Position numbers and translations under genes: made by a program | The notes under the pieces: generated by a model | Told to the model about the DNA's origin: nothing | Seen by the model: the letters and a program-made list of their open reading frames with translations, nothing else | Database searches by the model: none | From: Insolitispirillum peregrinum | GTDB lineage: Bacteria; Pseudomonadota; Alphaproteobacteria; Rhodospirillales; Rhodospirillaceae | NCBI RefSeq assembly: GCF_042665255.1 | Contig: NZ_JBHTCD010000050.1 | Strand: one strand, 5' to 3' | DNA length: 23,017 bases | In this document: piece after piece, positions 15,622 to 22,840 of the stretch | Numbering within the stretch: position 1 is the first letter of the stretch | How the letters are laid out: each line of letters starts with the position of its first letter

Positions 15622-16958
15622 TGTTCCGGCCTGCATCATGGTCACTGTCGGTGCGGGCATCGGTGGTGTTGCTGGTGGTCAATCTGCTGGCGGCAGCCCT
15701 GATTGTCCTGCAATTTTATCTCAGTTTCTGGCGAAGCGTCATCCCTGAGGATGATGTCGAACAGCTCGAGCCCCTGAAAAAGCTGTTCCGCACCTATGAT
15801 GCGGAGGACAATCCCGGCATTCCGCCCGAGATGACGGCCTTGCTGTCACGCTATCACCTGCGTTTTGTCGCCGTTGATGAACGCGGGCAGGTTCTGGCCG
15901 CGTCGGAGGGCGTCACCGGCCTGTTTTTCACCCAGTCCCAGCCATGGTTCAACGAGTCATTTCGCATTCCTGCGGCGGGTGATGCTCCTGCCCTGTATGG
16001 CTTTTCCGCCCACAAGGGGGCGGCGACGTTACAGGTGGCGACGCCGGACCCAACCCTGTTTTACGGCGGCATGATGCGCCGTCTGTCTCATCATCTGGCG
16101 GTGATTTGCTGGGGATTTCTGAGCCTGACGCTGGTGGCGAATGCCCTGGTCCTGTACTGGTCCCTGCGTCCCTTGCGACGGGCATCAGAGGAAGCGGCGG
16201 CGATTGGTCCGCAGACGACTTCGGCCCGGTTGTCCGAACGTGGCTTGCCGCCGGATGTGATGCCGTTGGTTCAGGCGGTAAACCGGTGTCTGGACCGGCT
16301 GGAGCAGGGGTATCTGGCGCAACGCAATTTCATCGCTGACGCCGCCCATGAGTTAAGGACACCGCTGGCGGTGCTGAAGGCCCATCTTGAGGTGCTGGAT
16401 GAGCGGGATATTGCCGCCTCCCTTGCTGATGATCTGGGCAGCATGGAGCGGTTGGTGTCGCAATTGCTGGCTCTGGCGCGGCTGGATGGTTTGCAGGGCG
16501 GGGTTTCTGATCCGGTGGATCTGGCGGCACTGGCGATTAATGTTGCCCGCCACATGGGGCCGATCGCCTTTGAGCAGAACCGCGAAATAGAAGTCATTGG
16601 GGCTGAGCACTCCTGTCTGGTGGCTGGCTCGTTCGATTTCCTGTTCCGGGCGGTGCGCAATCTGGTGGAAAATGCCTTGCGGCATACGCCCGCCGGGTCG
16701 CTGGTGACCATCCGGCTGGCGGCTGAGGCGCGGGTGATCTCGGTCGAAGATCAGGGGAGCGGGGTTCCATCAGCGTTGCGCCCGTTGATTTTTGAACGCT
16801 TTTGGCGAGGCGATGGCGACCGGCTGGGCGACAGCGGGGCCGGGCTGGGACTGGCCATCGTCGCTGCTACCATGCGTCTGCATGGCGGTCGGGTCGAAAT
16901 TGGCGATGTTGTGGGGGGCGGAGCGGTCTTTTCGCTGATTTTTGCGGGTGACGCCTGA
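15621..16958 (+). CDS. Two-component sensor histidine kinase
   Basis: A 445-residue kinase in which every catalytic block is present. Its order is first membrane helix (about 13-33), periplasmic region (about 35-155), second helix (about 160-180), short HAMP-like linker, HisKA with AAHELRTPLAVL (His243), N-box NLVENALRH (Asn351), G1 DQGSGV (377-382) and G2 GAGLGLAI (406-413). It is QseC-like in layout. The start is ATG 15621, coupled by TGATG to the relic regulator fragment. A GTG three bases earlier is possible. It presumably phosphorylates the regulator at 14617. The intervening relics probably remain in the same transcript and may lower coupling between the two genes. It is convergent with the TetR gene, with a 33-base gap and no evident terminator. 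Confidence 0.94.
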   Translation: MFRPASWSLSVRASVVLLVVNLLAAALIVLQFYLSFWRSVIPEDDVEQLEPLKKLFRTYDAEDNPGIPPEMTALLSRYHLRFVAVDERGQVLAASEGVTGLFFTQSQPWFNESFRIPAAGDAPALYGFSAHKGAATLQVATPDPTLFYGGMMRRLSHHLAVICWGFLSLTLVANALVLYWSLRPLRRASEEAAAIGPQTTSARLSERGLPPDVMPLVQAVNRCLDRLEQGYLAQRNFIADAAHELRTPLAVLKAHLEVLDERDIAASLADDLGSMERLVSQLLALARLDGLQGGVSDPVDLAALAINVARHMGPIAFEQNREIEVIGAEHSCLVAGSFDFLFRAVRNLVENALRHTPAGSLVTIRLAAEARVISVEDQGSGVPSALRPLIFERFWRGDGDRLGDSGAGLGLAIVAATMRLHGGRVEIGDVVGGGAVFSLIFAGDA

Positions 16959-16991
16959 TGTGGTCATCTTGGGGCTTGGGTATGGGGCCAG

Positions 16992-17609
16992 TCAGACCGG
17001 GGCATTGCAGCGCGGCGGCTCCTTAGCCAGAAACCCTGCCGCCATGATGAGGAAGGCCTCAATCGCTCTGGGCAGGACGGTGTCGGGGTCATCGCTGGCC
17101 GCCACCCACAAGGCAGCATTCAATGCCGCTCCGTTGAGAAGGCGTGCCGCCGCCTCGTCATCGACAGGCTTCATGATCCCGTTCGCAATCAGTCTGCCAA
17201 CGGTCTGCTTCGTCGTTTCCAGACAAGCGTTCTGGCTGGGCCATTGTGAGGGGTCGCCGAGAAAGGCTGGCCCGTCCAGCAGAACGATCCGGCGAATTTC
17301 AGGGTCGAGGGCCATCTCGATATACGCCGACCCTTCTGCAAGCAGGCTCTCCCAGTCGTTCGGCGCGGTCGCCGCCAGTTCTTGCGCCCGCAGAGCCATT
17401 TCTTCATCGACTTGAGCGACCACGGCGGCAAGCAGCCCCTTTTTATCACCGAAATTGTGGTAAAGCGCCCCGCGTGTCAGCCCGGCATCTGCGGTGAGTT
17501 CGTCCATTGATGCTGTGCTGAACCCTTTTTCGGCAAAAGCCCGGCGTGCTGCCGCAATCAGCTTGGCACGGTTTTTTTCCATGGTCTCGATGCGTCGGCG
17601 TGGTGTCAC
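16992..17609 (-). CDS. TetR-family transcriptional repressor
   Basis: A 205-residue regulator. The N-terminal helix-turn-helix (about 14-57) reads LIAAARRAFAEKGFSTASMD, then ELTADAGLTRGALYHNFGDK, a textbook TetR DNA-binding domain. The C-terminal helical part should bind a small ligand and dimerise. The start is the GTG at 17609, with GAGAGG six bases before it. The frame's earlier Met at 17678 lies within the operator region and is rejected. It is divergent from a RidA-like gene and flanks clear inverted repeats, so it probably represses itself and that neighbour. The inducer is unknown. Confidence 0.93.
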   Translation of the reverse strand: MTPRRRIETMEKNRAKLIAAARRAFAEKGFSTASMDELTADAGLTRGALYHNFGDKKGLLAAVVAQVDEEMALRAQELAATAPNDWESLLAEGSAYIEMALDPEIRRIVLLDGPAFLGDPSQWPSQNACLETTKQTVGRLIANGIMKPVDDEAAARLLNGAALNAALWVAASDDPDTVLPRAIEAFLIMAAGFLAKEPPRCNAPV

Positions 17610-17627
17610 GAATGGCCTCTCTTTCAC

Positions 17628-17680
17628 ATACGGAGCGTATTTGAGTTGACATGCGATCCGTATGTCAGTTATTGACATAC
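17628..17680. promoter_or_regulatory. Inverted-repeat operators and promoter in the tetR-ridA interval
   Basis: GTATGTCA (17660-17667) and TGACATAC (17673-17680) form perfect 8-base arms separated by five bases. A second inverted repeat, ATACG (17628-17632) and CGTAT (17636-17640), lies closer to the TetR start. On the plus strand TTGACA (17645-17650) is followed after 17 bases by TTATTG (17668-17673), which falls inside the first palindrome. A repressor bound there would block the -10 region. This is the usual architecture of TetR autoregulation. Confidence 0.65.
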
Positions 17681-17724
17681 ATGACGTATATCAAATTGCG
17701 CTGCAAATGAGAACAGTTCCCCGG

Positions 17725-17748
17725 CTGCGATGAACGTTCGCATCGCAG
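17725..17748. repeat. Hairpin in the RidA-like gene leader
   Basis: Arms CTGCGATG (17725-17732) and CATCGCAG (17741-17748) enclose AACGTTCG, followed by GGCTCGG. The same GGCTCGG follows the hairpin in the class D element near 225, so this may be another mosaic fragment. Confidence 0.45.
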
Positions 17749-17759
17749 GCTCGGAGCCG

Positions 17760-17855
17760 TGGGCGCAAAAGCGGTTCCGGTTTTGCGCGCTATCACTGCG
17801 ACAAAACAAACGGTTAGACCAGCGTTCCTGCGTTACATTTAACGCACGCTGGTCT
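17760..17855 (-). repeat. Composite intergenic repeat B5-C2 (inverted)
   Basis: Read on the minus strand this matches 5695-5788 module for module. Hairpin C2 has arms GACCAGCG (17817-17824) and CGCTGGTC (17847-17854), plus TGCGTT/AACGCA, with a four-base TTCC bulge. It is followed by TTTGTTTTGTCGCAGTGAT and the core CAAAACCGGAACCGC. The B part is closest to B4. It lies in the leader of the RidA-like gene, ending 27 bases before its start. Confidence 0.7.
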
Positions 17856-17881
17856 AGGCATGTTCAAGAAAGGGTGATCCC

Positions 17882-18280
17882 ATGACCAGACGTAATGCTG
17901 TTTTTCCGGCGAACCGCCATGCCCTCTACGAAGCGCACGGCTATTCGGCCGCGATTGCATCTGGCGATCTTTTGTTTGTTTCCGGGCAGGTTGGAAGTCG
18001 TGCTGATGGCTCGCCGGAGCCGGACTTCGCCAGGCAGGTGCAACTGGCCTTCTCCAATCTGGAGGCAACACTGGCGGCAGGCGGCTGCACCTTTGACGAC
18101 ATTGTTGATGTGACAACGTTCCACACCGATCCGGAAAATCAGTTTGAAACGATCATGAAGGTGAAGAGCGAGGTCTTTCCGCAGGCACCTTACCCGAACT
18201 GGACCGCGATTGGTGTCAATTGGCTCGCAGGGTTTGACTTCGAGATCAAGGTGATTGCCCGCGTTCCGACTGAAACCTGA
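17882..18280 (+). CDS. RidA (YjgF/UK114)-superfamily protein lacking the key Arg
   Basis: A 132-residue protein of normal family length. Signature parts are YSAAIASGDLLFVSGQVG (21-38), NLEATLAAGG, DDIVDVTTFHTD and the C-terminal FEIKVIARVP strand. Canonical RidA deaminates reactive imines and enamines such as 2-aminoacrylate, using an arginine in a PARS segment (Arg105 in E. coli). Here the aligned segment is YPNWT with Trp107 in that place, so the canonical activity is doubtful and it belongs with the divergent Rid subgroups. AAAGGG lies seven bases before the ATG. Probable control is by the divergent TetR. The function could be in degradation of an amino compound or in detoxification. Confidence 0.9.
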   Translation: MTRRNAVFPANRHALYEAHGYSAAIASGDLLFVSGQVGSRADGSPEPDFARQVQLAFSNLEATLAAGGCTFDDIVDVTTFHTDPENQFETIMKVKSEVFPQAPYPNWTAIGVNWLAGFDFEIKVIARVPTET

Positions 18281-18357
18281 TGCATGACATGCATTCGGCC
18301 CGACAAGCCGTCCTCTGGCTTTCAGGCAGGTTGTCTTGAGGAGTTTTTGATGAGAGA

Positions 18358-18432
18358 TGGTGGGCGATACAAGGATTGAACTTGTGACCCCACCCGTGTG
18401 AAGGGTGTGCTCTCCCGCTGAGCTAATCGCCC
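18358..18432 (-). tRNA. tRNA-Val(CAC), copy 1
   Basis: A full cloverleaf of 75 bases including encoded CCA. The acceptor is GGGCGAT/ATCGCCC, the D-arm GCTC/GAGC, the anticodon stem CACCC/GGGTG with loop TTCACAC (anticodon CAC, reads GUG), and the T-arm ACAAG/CTTGT around TTCAATC. It is identical to copy 2. The flanks TGAGAGA (18351-18357) and TCTCTCA (18434-18440) are complementary and extend the acceptor stem in the precursor. Confidence 0.97.
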
Positions 18433-18513
18433 ATCTCTCACATACGAACCTTGGTTCGTCTTCCTACCTTTTAGGGTAGGGTGCCTCGCGGGGTGGAGGC
18501 GGTCGATGCAGGA
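18433..18513 (-). other. Structured spacer between the two tRNA genes
   Basis: Three consecutive hairpins fill most of the spacer: ACGAACC/GGTTCGT (18444-18450 with 18453-18459), CCTACC/GGTAGG (18463-18468 with 18475-18480) and GCCTC/GAGGC (18483-18487 with 18496-18500). They probably guide precursor cleavage. Confidence 0.55.
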
Positions 18514-18588
18514 TGGTGGGCGATACAAGGATTGAACTTGTGACCCCACCCGTGTGAAGGGTGTGCTCTCCCGCTGAGCTAATCGCCC
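18514..18588 (-). tRNA. tRNA-Val(CAC), copy 2 (promoter-proximal)
   Basis: Identical in all 75 bases to copy 1 and transcribed first. Its own flanks, GCAGGA (18508-18513) and TCCTGC (18590-18595), are complementary but different in sequence from those of copy 1. The duplication gives a repeat distance of 156 bases. Confidence 0.97.
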
Positions 18589-18683
18589 ATCCTGCTCGGG
18601 TATCGTCGCCGTGTGCAGCCGGGCTGCTCGGGCTTTCGTTTTGGCGGCGGTGTCTTGCGTCTCCGTCGCTTGGGAGGCCAGTT

Positions 18684-18710
18684 TCTATAGGCTTGGCCCC
18701 CCTCTGTCAA
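18684..18710 (-). promoter_or_regulatory. Probable promoter of the tRNA-Val pair
   Basis: On the minus strand TTGACA (18710-18705) and TATAGA (18689-18684) are 15 bases apart, slightly short of ideal. Initiation near 18677 would give a precursor leader of about 90 bases. It starts just after the gph stop codon, so read-through from gph is an alternative. Confidence 0.5.
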
Positions 18711-18728
18711 CAGGCTTTTTGAAAATTT

Positions 18729-19406
18729 TTATGACAGGGCCGACAGTGCCGCCGGCAGCTCGCTGATGTGGTCAATCAGGCTGTCTGCCCGCAGGTCTTC
18801 CAGCGTGCCATGGCGATAGCCAAAGGTGACGCAAACGGTCGGAATGCCTGCCGCGCGGGCGGCGTCAGTGTCATTCTGGCTGTCGCCGATCATCACCGCC
18901 TGCCCGGCATCGGCGCCCAGTTGGTCAAGGGTGGCCAGCAGCGGGGCCGGGTCCGGCTTGACCTGCGGAATCTGGCCTGCGCCCCAAATGACCTCGAAAT
19001 GATCGCTCAGGCCCAACAGGTTCATGATCTGCAGGGTGGCGCTGTGCGGCTTGTTGGTGCAGACCGCCATCCGGTATCCGGCCTGCTTCAACTGGGCCAG
19101 TGTTTCTGGAACGCCGTCATAGACATGGGTCATTGCCACCGGCGAGCGGTCATAGTGGACCAGAAAGCGGTCAACCACGGTTTGCACCGCCTGATCATCG
19201 GCCAGCGGAACGCCTGCGGCGGTATAGGCGCGCTGCATCAGCACGCGTGCGCCGCGCCCGACCATGCGGGAAACCTGTTCATCGGTAAAGGCTGGCAGGC
19301 CGTCATCGGCCAGGGTGGCATTCACTGCCGCCCGCATGTCGGGGATGCTGTTGATCAGCGTGCCATCAAGGTCAAACAACAGCACGGACCGGGAAAGGGG
19401 GGGCAT
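18729..19406 (-). CDS. gph: Phosphoglycolate phosphatase, HAD family
   Basis: A 225-residue haloacid-dehalogenase phosphatase. It shows motif I FDLDGTL (nucleophile Asp12, Asp14), a helical cap, motif II VCTNKP, motif III Lys in QVKPDP and motif IV IGDSQNDTDAARAAG, which together bind Mg and phosphate. Length and the PDMRAAVNATLADDG cap match Gph, which removes 2-phosphoglycolate formed in DNA repair or photorespiration-like reactions. Related HAD phosphatases cannot be fully excluded. The ATG at 19406 has AGGAG eight bases upstream. The Met at 19427 does not and is rejected. It is divergent from glmU with a 112-base gap, an arrangement I recall from other alphaproteobacteria. Confidence 0.92.
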   Translation of the reverse strand: MPPLSRSVLLFDLDGTLINSIPDMRAAVNATLADDGLPAFTDEQVSRMVGRGARVLMQRAYTAAGVPLADDQAVQTVVDRFLVHYDRSPVAMTHVYDGVPETLAQLKQAGYRMAVCTNKPHSATLQIMNLLGLSDHFEVIWGAGQIPQVKPDPAPLLATLDQLGADAGQAVMIGDSQNDTDAARAAGIPTVCVTFGYRHGTLEDLRADSLIDHISELPAALSALS

Positions 19407-19440
19407 GAACGGGGCTCCTGTTAACAAAGTGCAACACGTT

Positions 19441-19469
19441 TTGATTTGTTGTGCAGATGGTGCTATGGC
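19441..19469 (+). promoter_or_regulatory. Possible glmU promoter
   Basis: TTGATT (19441-19446) is followed after 17 bases by TATGGC (19464-19469). The match is moderate, but it is well placed for a leader of about 45 bases before glmU. Confidence 0.45.
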
Positions 19470-19518
19470 AGTGTCTTCACATCATTCCGCAACGCAATAG
19501 TGCATCGGCTGGCCCCTC

Positions 19519-20880
19519 ATGTCTTCCCTTTCTTTGTCTTCGCCTCCGTCTTCGGCTGCCGCCATTGTGCTGGCTGCTGGTATGGGAACCCGTATGAAAT
19601 CGGCGCTGCCAAAGGTGATGCATCCGGTGCTGGGGCGTCCGATGGTCAGCCATGTGGTGGCCGGGGCCGAAGGACTGGGGCTGTCGCCGGTGGCGGTGGT
19701 GATCGGGCCGGACATGGCGCCGGTGCAAAGGGCGGTGGCACCGCACCCGACCGTCGAGCAGACCGAGCGACTGGGCACGGCCCATGCGGTGCTGCAGGCG
19801 CGGGCGCTGATGGAGGGTGTCAACGGTACCATCCTGATCCTGTACGGCGACACGCCGCTGATCCGCCCCGAGACCCTGCACAACATGATCACCCTGCGCG
19901 AGCAGAGCCGGGCCGGGGTGGTGGTGCTGGGGTTCCGTCCCGATCAGCCGGGGGCCTATGGCCGTCTGGTGACCGATGCCGAGGGACACTTGCAGGCGAT
20001 TGTCGAAGCCAGGGAAGCAACGCCGGACCAACTGGCCATTGACCTGTGCAATTCCGGGGTGATGGCGGTGGATGGCTCGGCGCTGTTCGGCTGGCTGGAT
20101 CGGGTCGATAACGCCAATGCCAAGGGCGAATACTATCTGACCGACATTGTGGCGCTGGCCTGTGCCGATGGCCGTCTGTGCTGCGTGGTCGAAGGCGATG
20201 AAGACGAGCTGTTGGGGGTCAATTCCCGTGTCGAGCTGGCGCAGGCCGAATATATCGCCCAGGACCGCATGCGGACGGCGGCGCTGGAAAACGGTGCGAC
20301 GCTGATTGACCCGGAAACGGTCTATTTCAGCCATGACACCGTTCTGGGCCGCGATGTGATGGTCGGCCCGTTCACCGTCTTCGGGCCGGGGGTGACGGTG
20401 GCCGATGGCGTCGAGATCAAGGGCTTCTGCCATTTCGAGCAATGCACGGTAGCGTCCGGGGCCACCGTTGGCCCTTATGCCCGTCTGCGTCCGGGGGCCG
20501 AAATCGGTGTTGACGCCCATATTGGCAACTTTGTTGAAATCAAGAAGGCGGTGGTCGAAACCGGTGCCAAGGTCAATCACCTGACCTACATCGGCGATGC
20601 CCGCGTTGGCAGCAAGGCCAACATCGGCGCCGGAACCATCACCTGCAACTATGATGGTTACAACAAGTCGCATACCGACATCGGTGCCGGGGCCTTCATT
20701 GGCTCGAACAGTTCACTGGTGGCCCCGGTGGCGATCGGGGATGGTGCCATCGTCGGAGCCGGGTCGGTGATCACCGGCGCGGTCGACGCCGATGCGCTGG
20801 CGGTGGCGCGTGGCCGTCAGGAAAGCCGCCCTGGCTGGGCTGCCCGTTTCCGGGCGGCGATGCAGGCCAAGAAGAAGTAA
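19519..20880 (+). CDS. glmU: Bifunctional GlcNAc-1-P uridyltransferase / GlcN-1-P acetyltransferase
   Basis: A 453-residue cytoplasmic enzyme making UDP-GlcNAc, precursor of peptidoglycan and LPS. The N-terminal uridyltransferase has VLAAGMGTRMKS (nucleotide loop with catalytic Arg and Lys), QTERLGTAHAV and LYGDTPL. The C-terminal left-handed beta-helix has hexapeptide repeats, VNHLTYIGD with catalytic His354, and IGAGTITCNYDG then IGSNSSLVAPV for acetyl-CoA. All key residues are present and the length is normal. A short Ser-rich extension precedes the first strand. No strong ribosome binding site is seen, but no better in-frame start exists. It is followed after 47 bases by glmS, so the pathway's first and last steps are encoded together. 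Confidence 0.98.
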   Translation: MSSLSLSSPPSSAAAIVLAAGMGTRMKSALPKVMHPVLGRPMVSHVVAGAEGLGLSPVAVVIGPDMAPVQRAVAPHPTVEQTERLGTAHAVLQARALMEGVNGTILILYGDTPLIRPETLHNMITLREQSRAGVVVLGFRPDQPGAYGRLVTDAEGHLQAIVEAREATPDQLAIDLCNSGVMAVDGSALFGWLDRVDNANAKGEYYLTDIVALACADGRLCCVVEGDEDELLGVNSRVELAQAEYIAQDRMRTAALENGATLIDPETVYFSHDTVLGRDVMVGPFTVFGPGVTVADGVEIKGFCHFEQCTVASGATVGPYARLRPGAEIGVDAHIGNFVEIKKAVVETGAKVNHLTYIGDARVGSKANIGAGTITCNYDGYNKSHTDIGAGAFIGSNSSLVAPVAIGDGAIVGAGSVITGAVDADALAVARGRQESRPGWAARFRAAMQAKKK

Positions 20881-20927
20881 TTTCCATTTCCTCCCCTTGA
20901 TGCTCTTTCCTGAAGGATGGCTGACCC

Positions 20928-22751
20928 ATGTGCGGCATCGTTGGCTTGATTGGTAACAAAGACGCGGCCCCCCTGCTGGTGGATGCCCTCCGCCGGCTGG
21001 AATATCGCGGCTATGACAGCGCCGGTCTGGCGACGCTGGTCAACGGCTCGATCGAGCGTCGCCGGGCCGAAGGCAAGATCGTCAATCTCGATGCCTGCAC
21101 CCGGGCGCAGCCGATTGGCGGCACGGTCGGGATTGCCCATACCCGCTGGGCGACCCATGGCGTGCCGGTCGAGCGCAACGCGCATCCGCACACCGATGGC
21201 CGGGTGGCGGTGGTCCACAACGGCATCATCGAGAACTTTGCCGAGCTGCGCGCCGAAATGGAAGCGCAGGGGCGGGTGTTCCAGTCCGACACCGACAGCG
21301 AAGTGGTGGTGCACCTGATCAGCTCCTACTGGACCGATGACTGCGGCCCGGTCGAAGCGGTGAAAAAGGCGCTGGCCCGTCTGGAAGGTGCCTTTGCGCT
21401 GGGGATCATCTTTGCCGGTGAGCACGACCTGATGATCGGGGCGCGGCTGGGCAGCCCGCTGGCCATCGGCTATGGCGACGGCGAAATGTTCCTCGGCTCC
21501 GATGCGATGGCGCTGGCTCCGATGACCAACCGCCTGTCCTATCTGGAAGAAGGCGACTGGGCGGTCCTGCGCCGTGGCGGGGTGGAGATTTTCGACCGCG
21601 CCGGTCAGCCGGTGCAACGCCCGGTGCAGGTGTCGGCCCTGTCGGCCGCGGTGATCGGCAAGGGTGGCTTCCGCCACTTCATGCTGAAGGAAATCTACGA
21701 ACAGCCGCAGGTGCTGGGCGATACCCTGCACAGCATGTTCAACCCGGTTGAACGCACCCTGACCCTGCCGGAAATCCCCTTTGACCTCAGCGCGGTCAAG
21801 CGGGTGACCATCGTGGCCTGCGGCACTTCGTTCTATGCCGGGTCGGTGGCGCGCTACTGGTTTGAAAGCCTGGCGCGGGTGCCGGTGGATATCGACGTGG
21901 CATCCGAATTCCGCTATCGCGAGCCGGTGATGGAGCCGGGCGGGCTGGCACTATTCATCAGCCAGTCGGGCGAAACCGCCGATACGCTGGCGGCGCTGCG
22001 CTATTGCAAGGCGCAGGGGCAGCATATCGTTTCGCTGGTCAATGTCACCGAAAGCTCGATGGCGCGGGAAAGTGACGCCATCCTGCAGACGCTGGCCGGG
22101 CCGGAAATCGGTGTGGCCTCGACCAAGGCCTTCACCACCCAGTTGATGGTGCTGGCCTGCTTTGCGGTGGCGCTCGGCCGTGCGCGCGGCGTGCTGTCGG
22201 CGGCAGAAGAAGACCGGTTGTCGGCGGCGCTGGTCGAAGTCCCGGCGCGCGCCTCGGAAGTGCTGAACCACGACGAGCGCATCCGTGAAATCGCCGAGGA
22301 GGTGATGCACGCCCGCGACGTGCTGTATCTGGGCCGTGGGGCCAGCTATCCGATTGCACTGGAAGGCGCGCTGAAGCTGAAGGAAATCAGCTACATCCAC
22401 GCCGAGGGCTATGCGGCAGGCGAGATGAAGCATGGCCCGATCGCCCTGATCGACGAAAAGGTGCCGGTGGTGGTGATTGCCCCGCACGACAGCCTGTTTG
22501 AAAAGACCGCCAGCAACGTGCAGGAAGTCGTCGCCCGTGGCGGCAAGGTGGTATTCTTCTCGGACAAGCACGGGGTGAAAAAGATGGGCCAGAACGCCGT
22601 CTTCACCATCAGCCTGCCGACGGTCGATCCGTTCGTTGCTCCGATCCTGTACGCCATCCCGGTGCAGTTGCTGGCCTATCACATCGCGGTGCTGAAGGGC
22701 ACCGATGTCGACCAGCCGCGCAATCTGGCCAAGTCGGTGACGGTGGAGTAA
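20928..22751 (+). CDS. glmS: Glutamine-fructose-6-phosphate aminotransferase
   Basis: A 607-residue enzyme producing glucosamine-6-phosphate from fructose-6-phosphate and glutamine, the entry step to UDP-GlcNAc. The N-terminal glutaminase begins MCGIVGLIGN (catalytic Cys2 after Met removal), with RRLEYRGYDSAG, HTRWATHG and NGIIEN. Two SIS sugar-isomerase domains follow (VACGTSFYAG, SQSGETADTLAALR, GVASTKAFTTQ; then LGRGASYPIALEGALKLKE and YAAGEMKHGPIALID), ending in LAKSVTVE, the conserved C-terminus. GAAGGA is about ten bases before the ATG. It is presumably co-transcribed with glmU. No glmS ribozyme is expected in this group and none is visible in the 47-base gap. Confidence 0.98.
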   Translation: MCGIVGLIGNKDAAPLLVDALRRLEYRGYDSAGLATLVNGSIERRRAEGKIVNLDACTRAQPIGGTVGIAHTRWATHGVPVERNAHPHTDGRVAVVHNGIIENFAELRAEMEAQGRVFQSDTDSEVVVHLISSYWTDDCGPVEAVKKALARLEGAFALGIIFAGEHDLMIGARLGSPLAIGYGDGEMFLGSDAMALAPMTNRLSYLEEGDWAVLRRGGVEIFDRAGQPVQRPVQVSALSAAVIGKGGFRHFMLKEIYEQPQVLGDTLHSMFNPVERTLTLPEIPFDLSAVKRVTIVACGTSFYAGSVARYWFESLARVPVDIDVASEFRYREPVMEPGGLALFISQSGETADTLAALRYCKAQGQHIVSLVNVTESSMARESDAILQTLAGPEIGVASTKAFTTQLMVLACFAVALGRARGVLSAAEEDRLSAALVEVPARASEVLNHDERIREIAEEVMHARDVLYLGRGASYPIALEGALKLKEISYIHAEGYAAGEMKHGPIALIDEKVPVVVIAPHDSLFEKTASNVQEVVARGGKVVFFSDKHGVKKMGQNAVFTISLPTVDPFVAPILYAIPVQLLAYHIAVLKGTDVDQPRNLAKSVTVE

Positions 22752-22766
22752 GGGGACGGGGGGCAT

Positions 22767-22840
22767 CAGTGCGTGCTACCGCCCGAACCCGTTTGGTGGC
22801 GATGCCCTCAAGCCCCCATTTTTCTTTAAAAATCAAATTA
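22767..22840 (+). repeat. MITE-like element class A, copy 3 (partial)
   Basis: CAGTGCGTGCTACCGCCCGAAC parallels the start of copy 2's conserved block (CAGTGCAGGCTGCCGCCTGAAC), and CCCCCATTTTTCTTTAAAA parallels its centre. The similarity breaks at about 22838-22841, where an IS630-like element begins. Because it follows glmS directly, its GC-rich part and T-rich centre may also serve as the operon's terminator. Confidence 0.6.

Noticed and set aside
18322..18549. A short minus-strand protein containing GSQVQSLYRPPS twice
   Set aside because: It is translation of the two tRNA-Val genes and their flanks, a common annotation artefact.
19477..20673. A 398-codon minus-strand frame opposite glmU, and similar frames opposite glmS
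   Set aside because: glmU and glmS are unambiguous. These frames are shadows of third-position GC bias.
20881..20927. A glmS ribozyme or riboswitch before glmS
   Set aside because: The gap is only 47 bases with no folding pattern of the ribozyme, which is known from Gram-positive bacteria.
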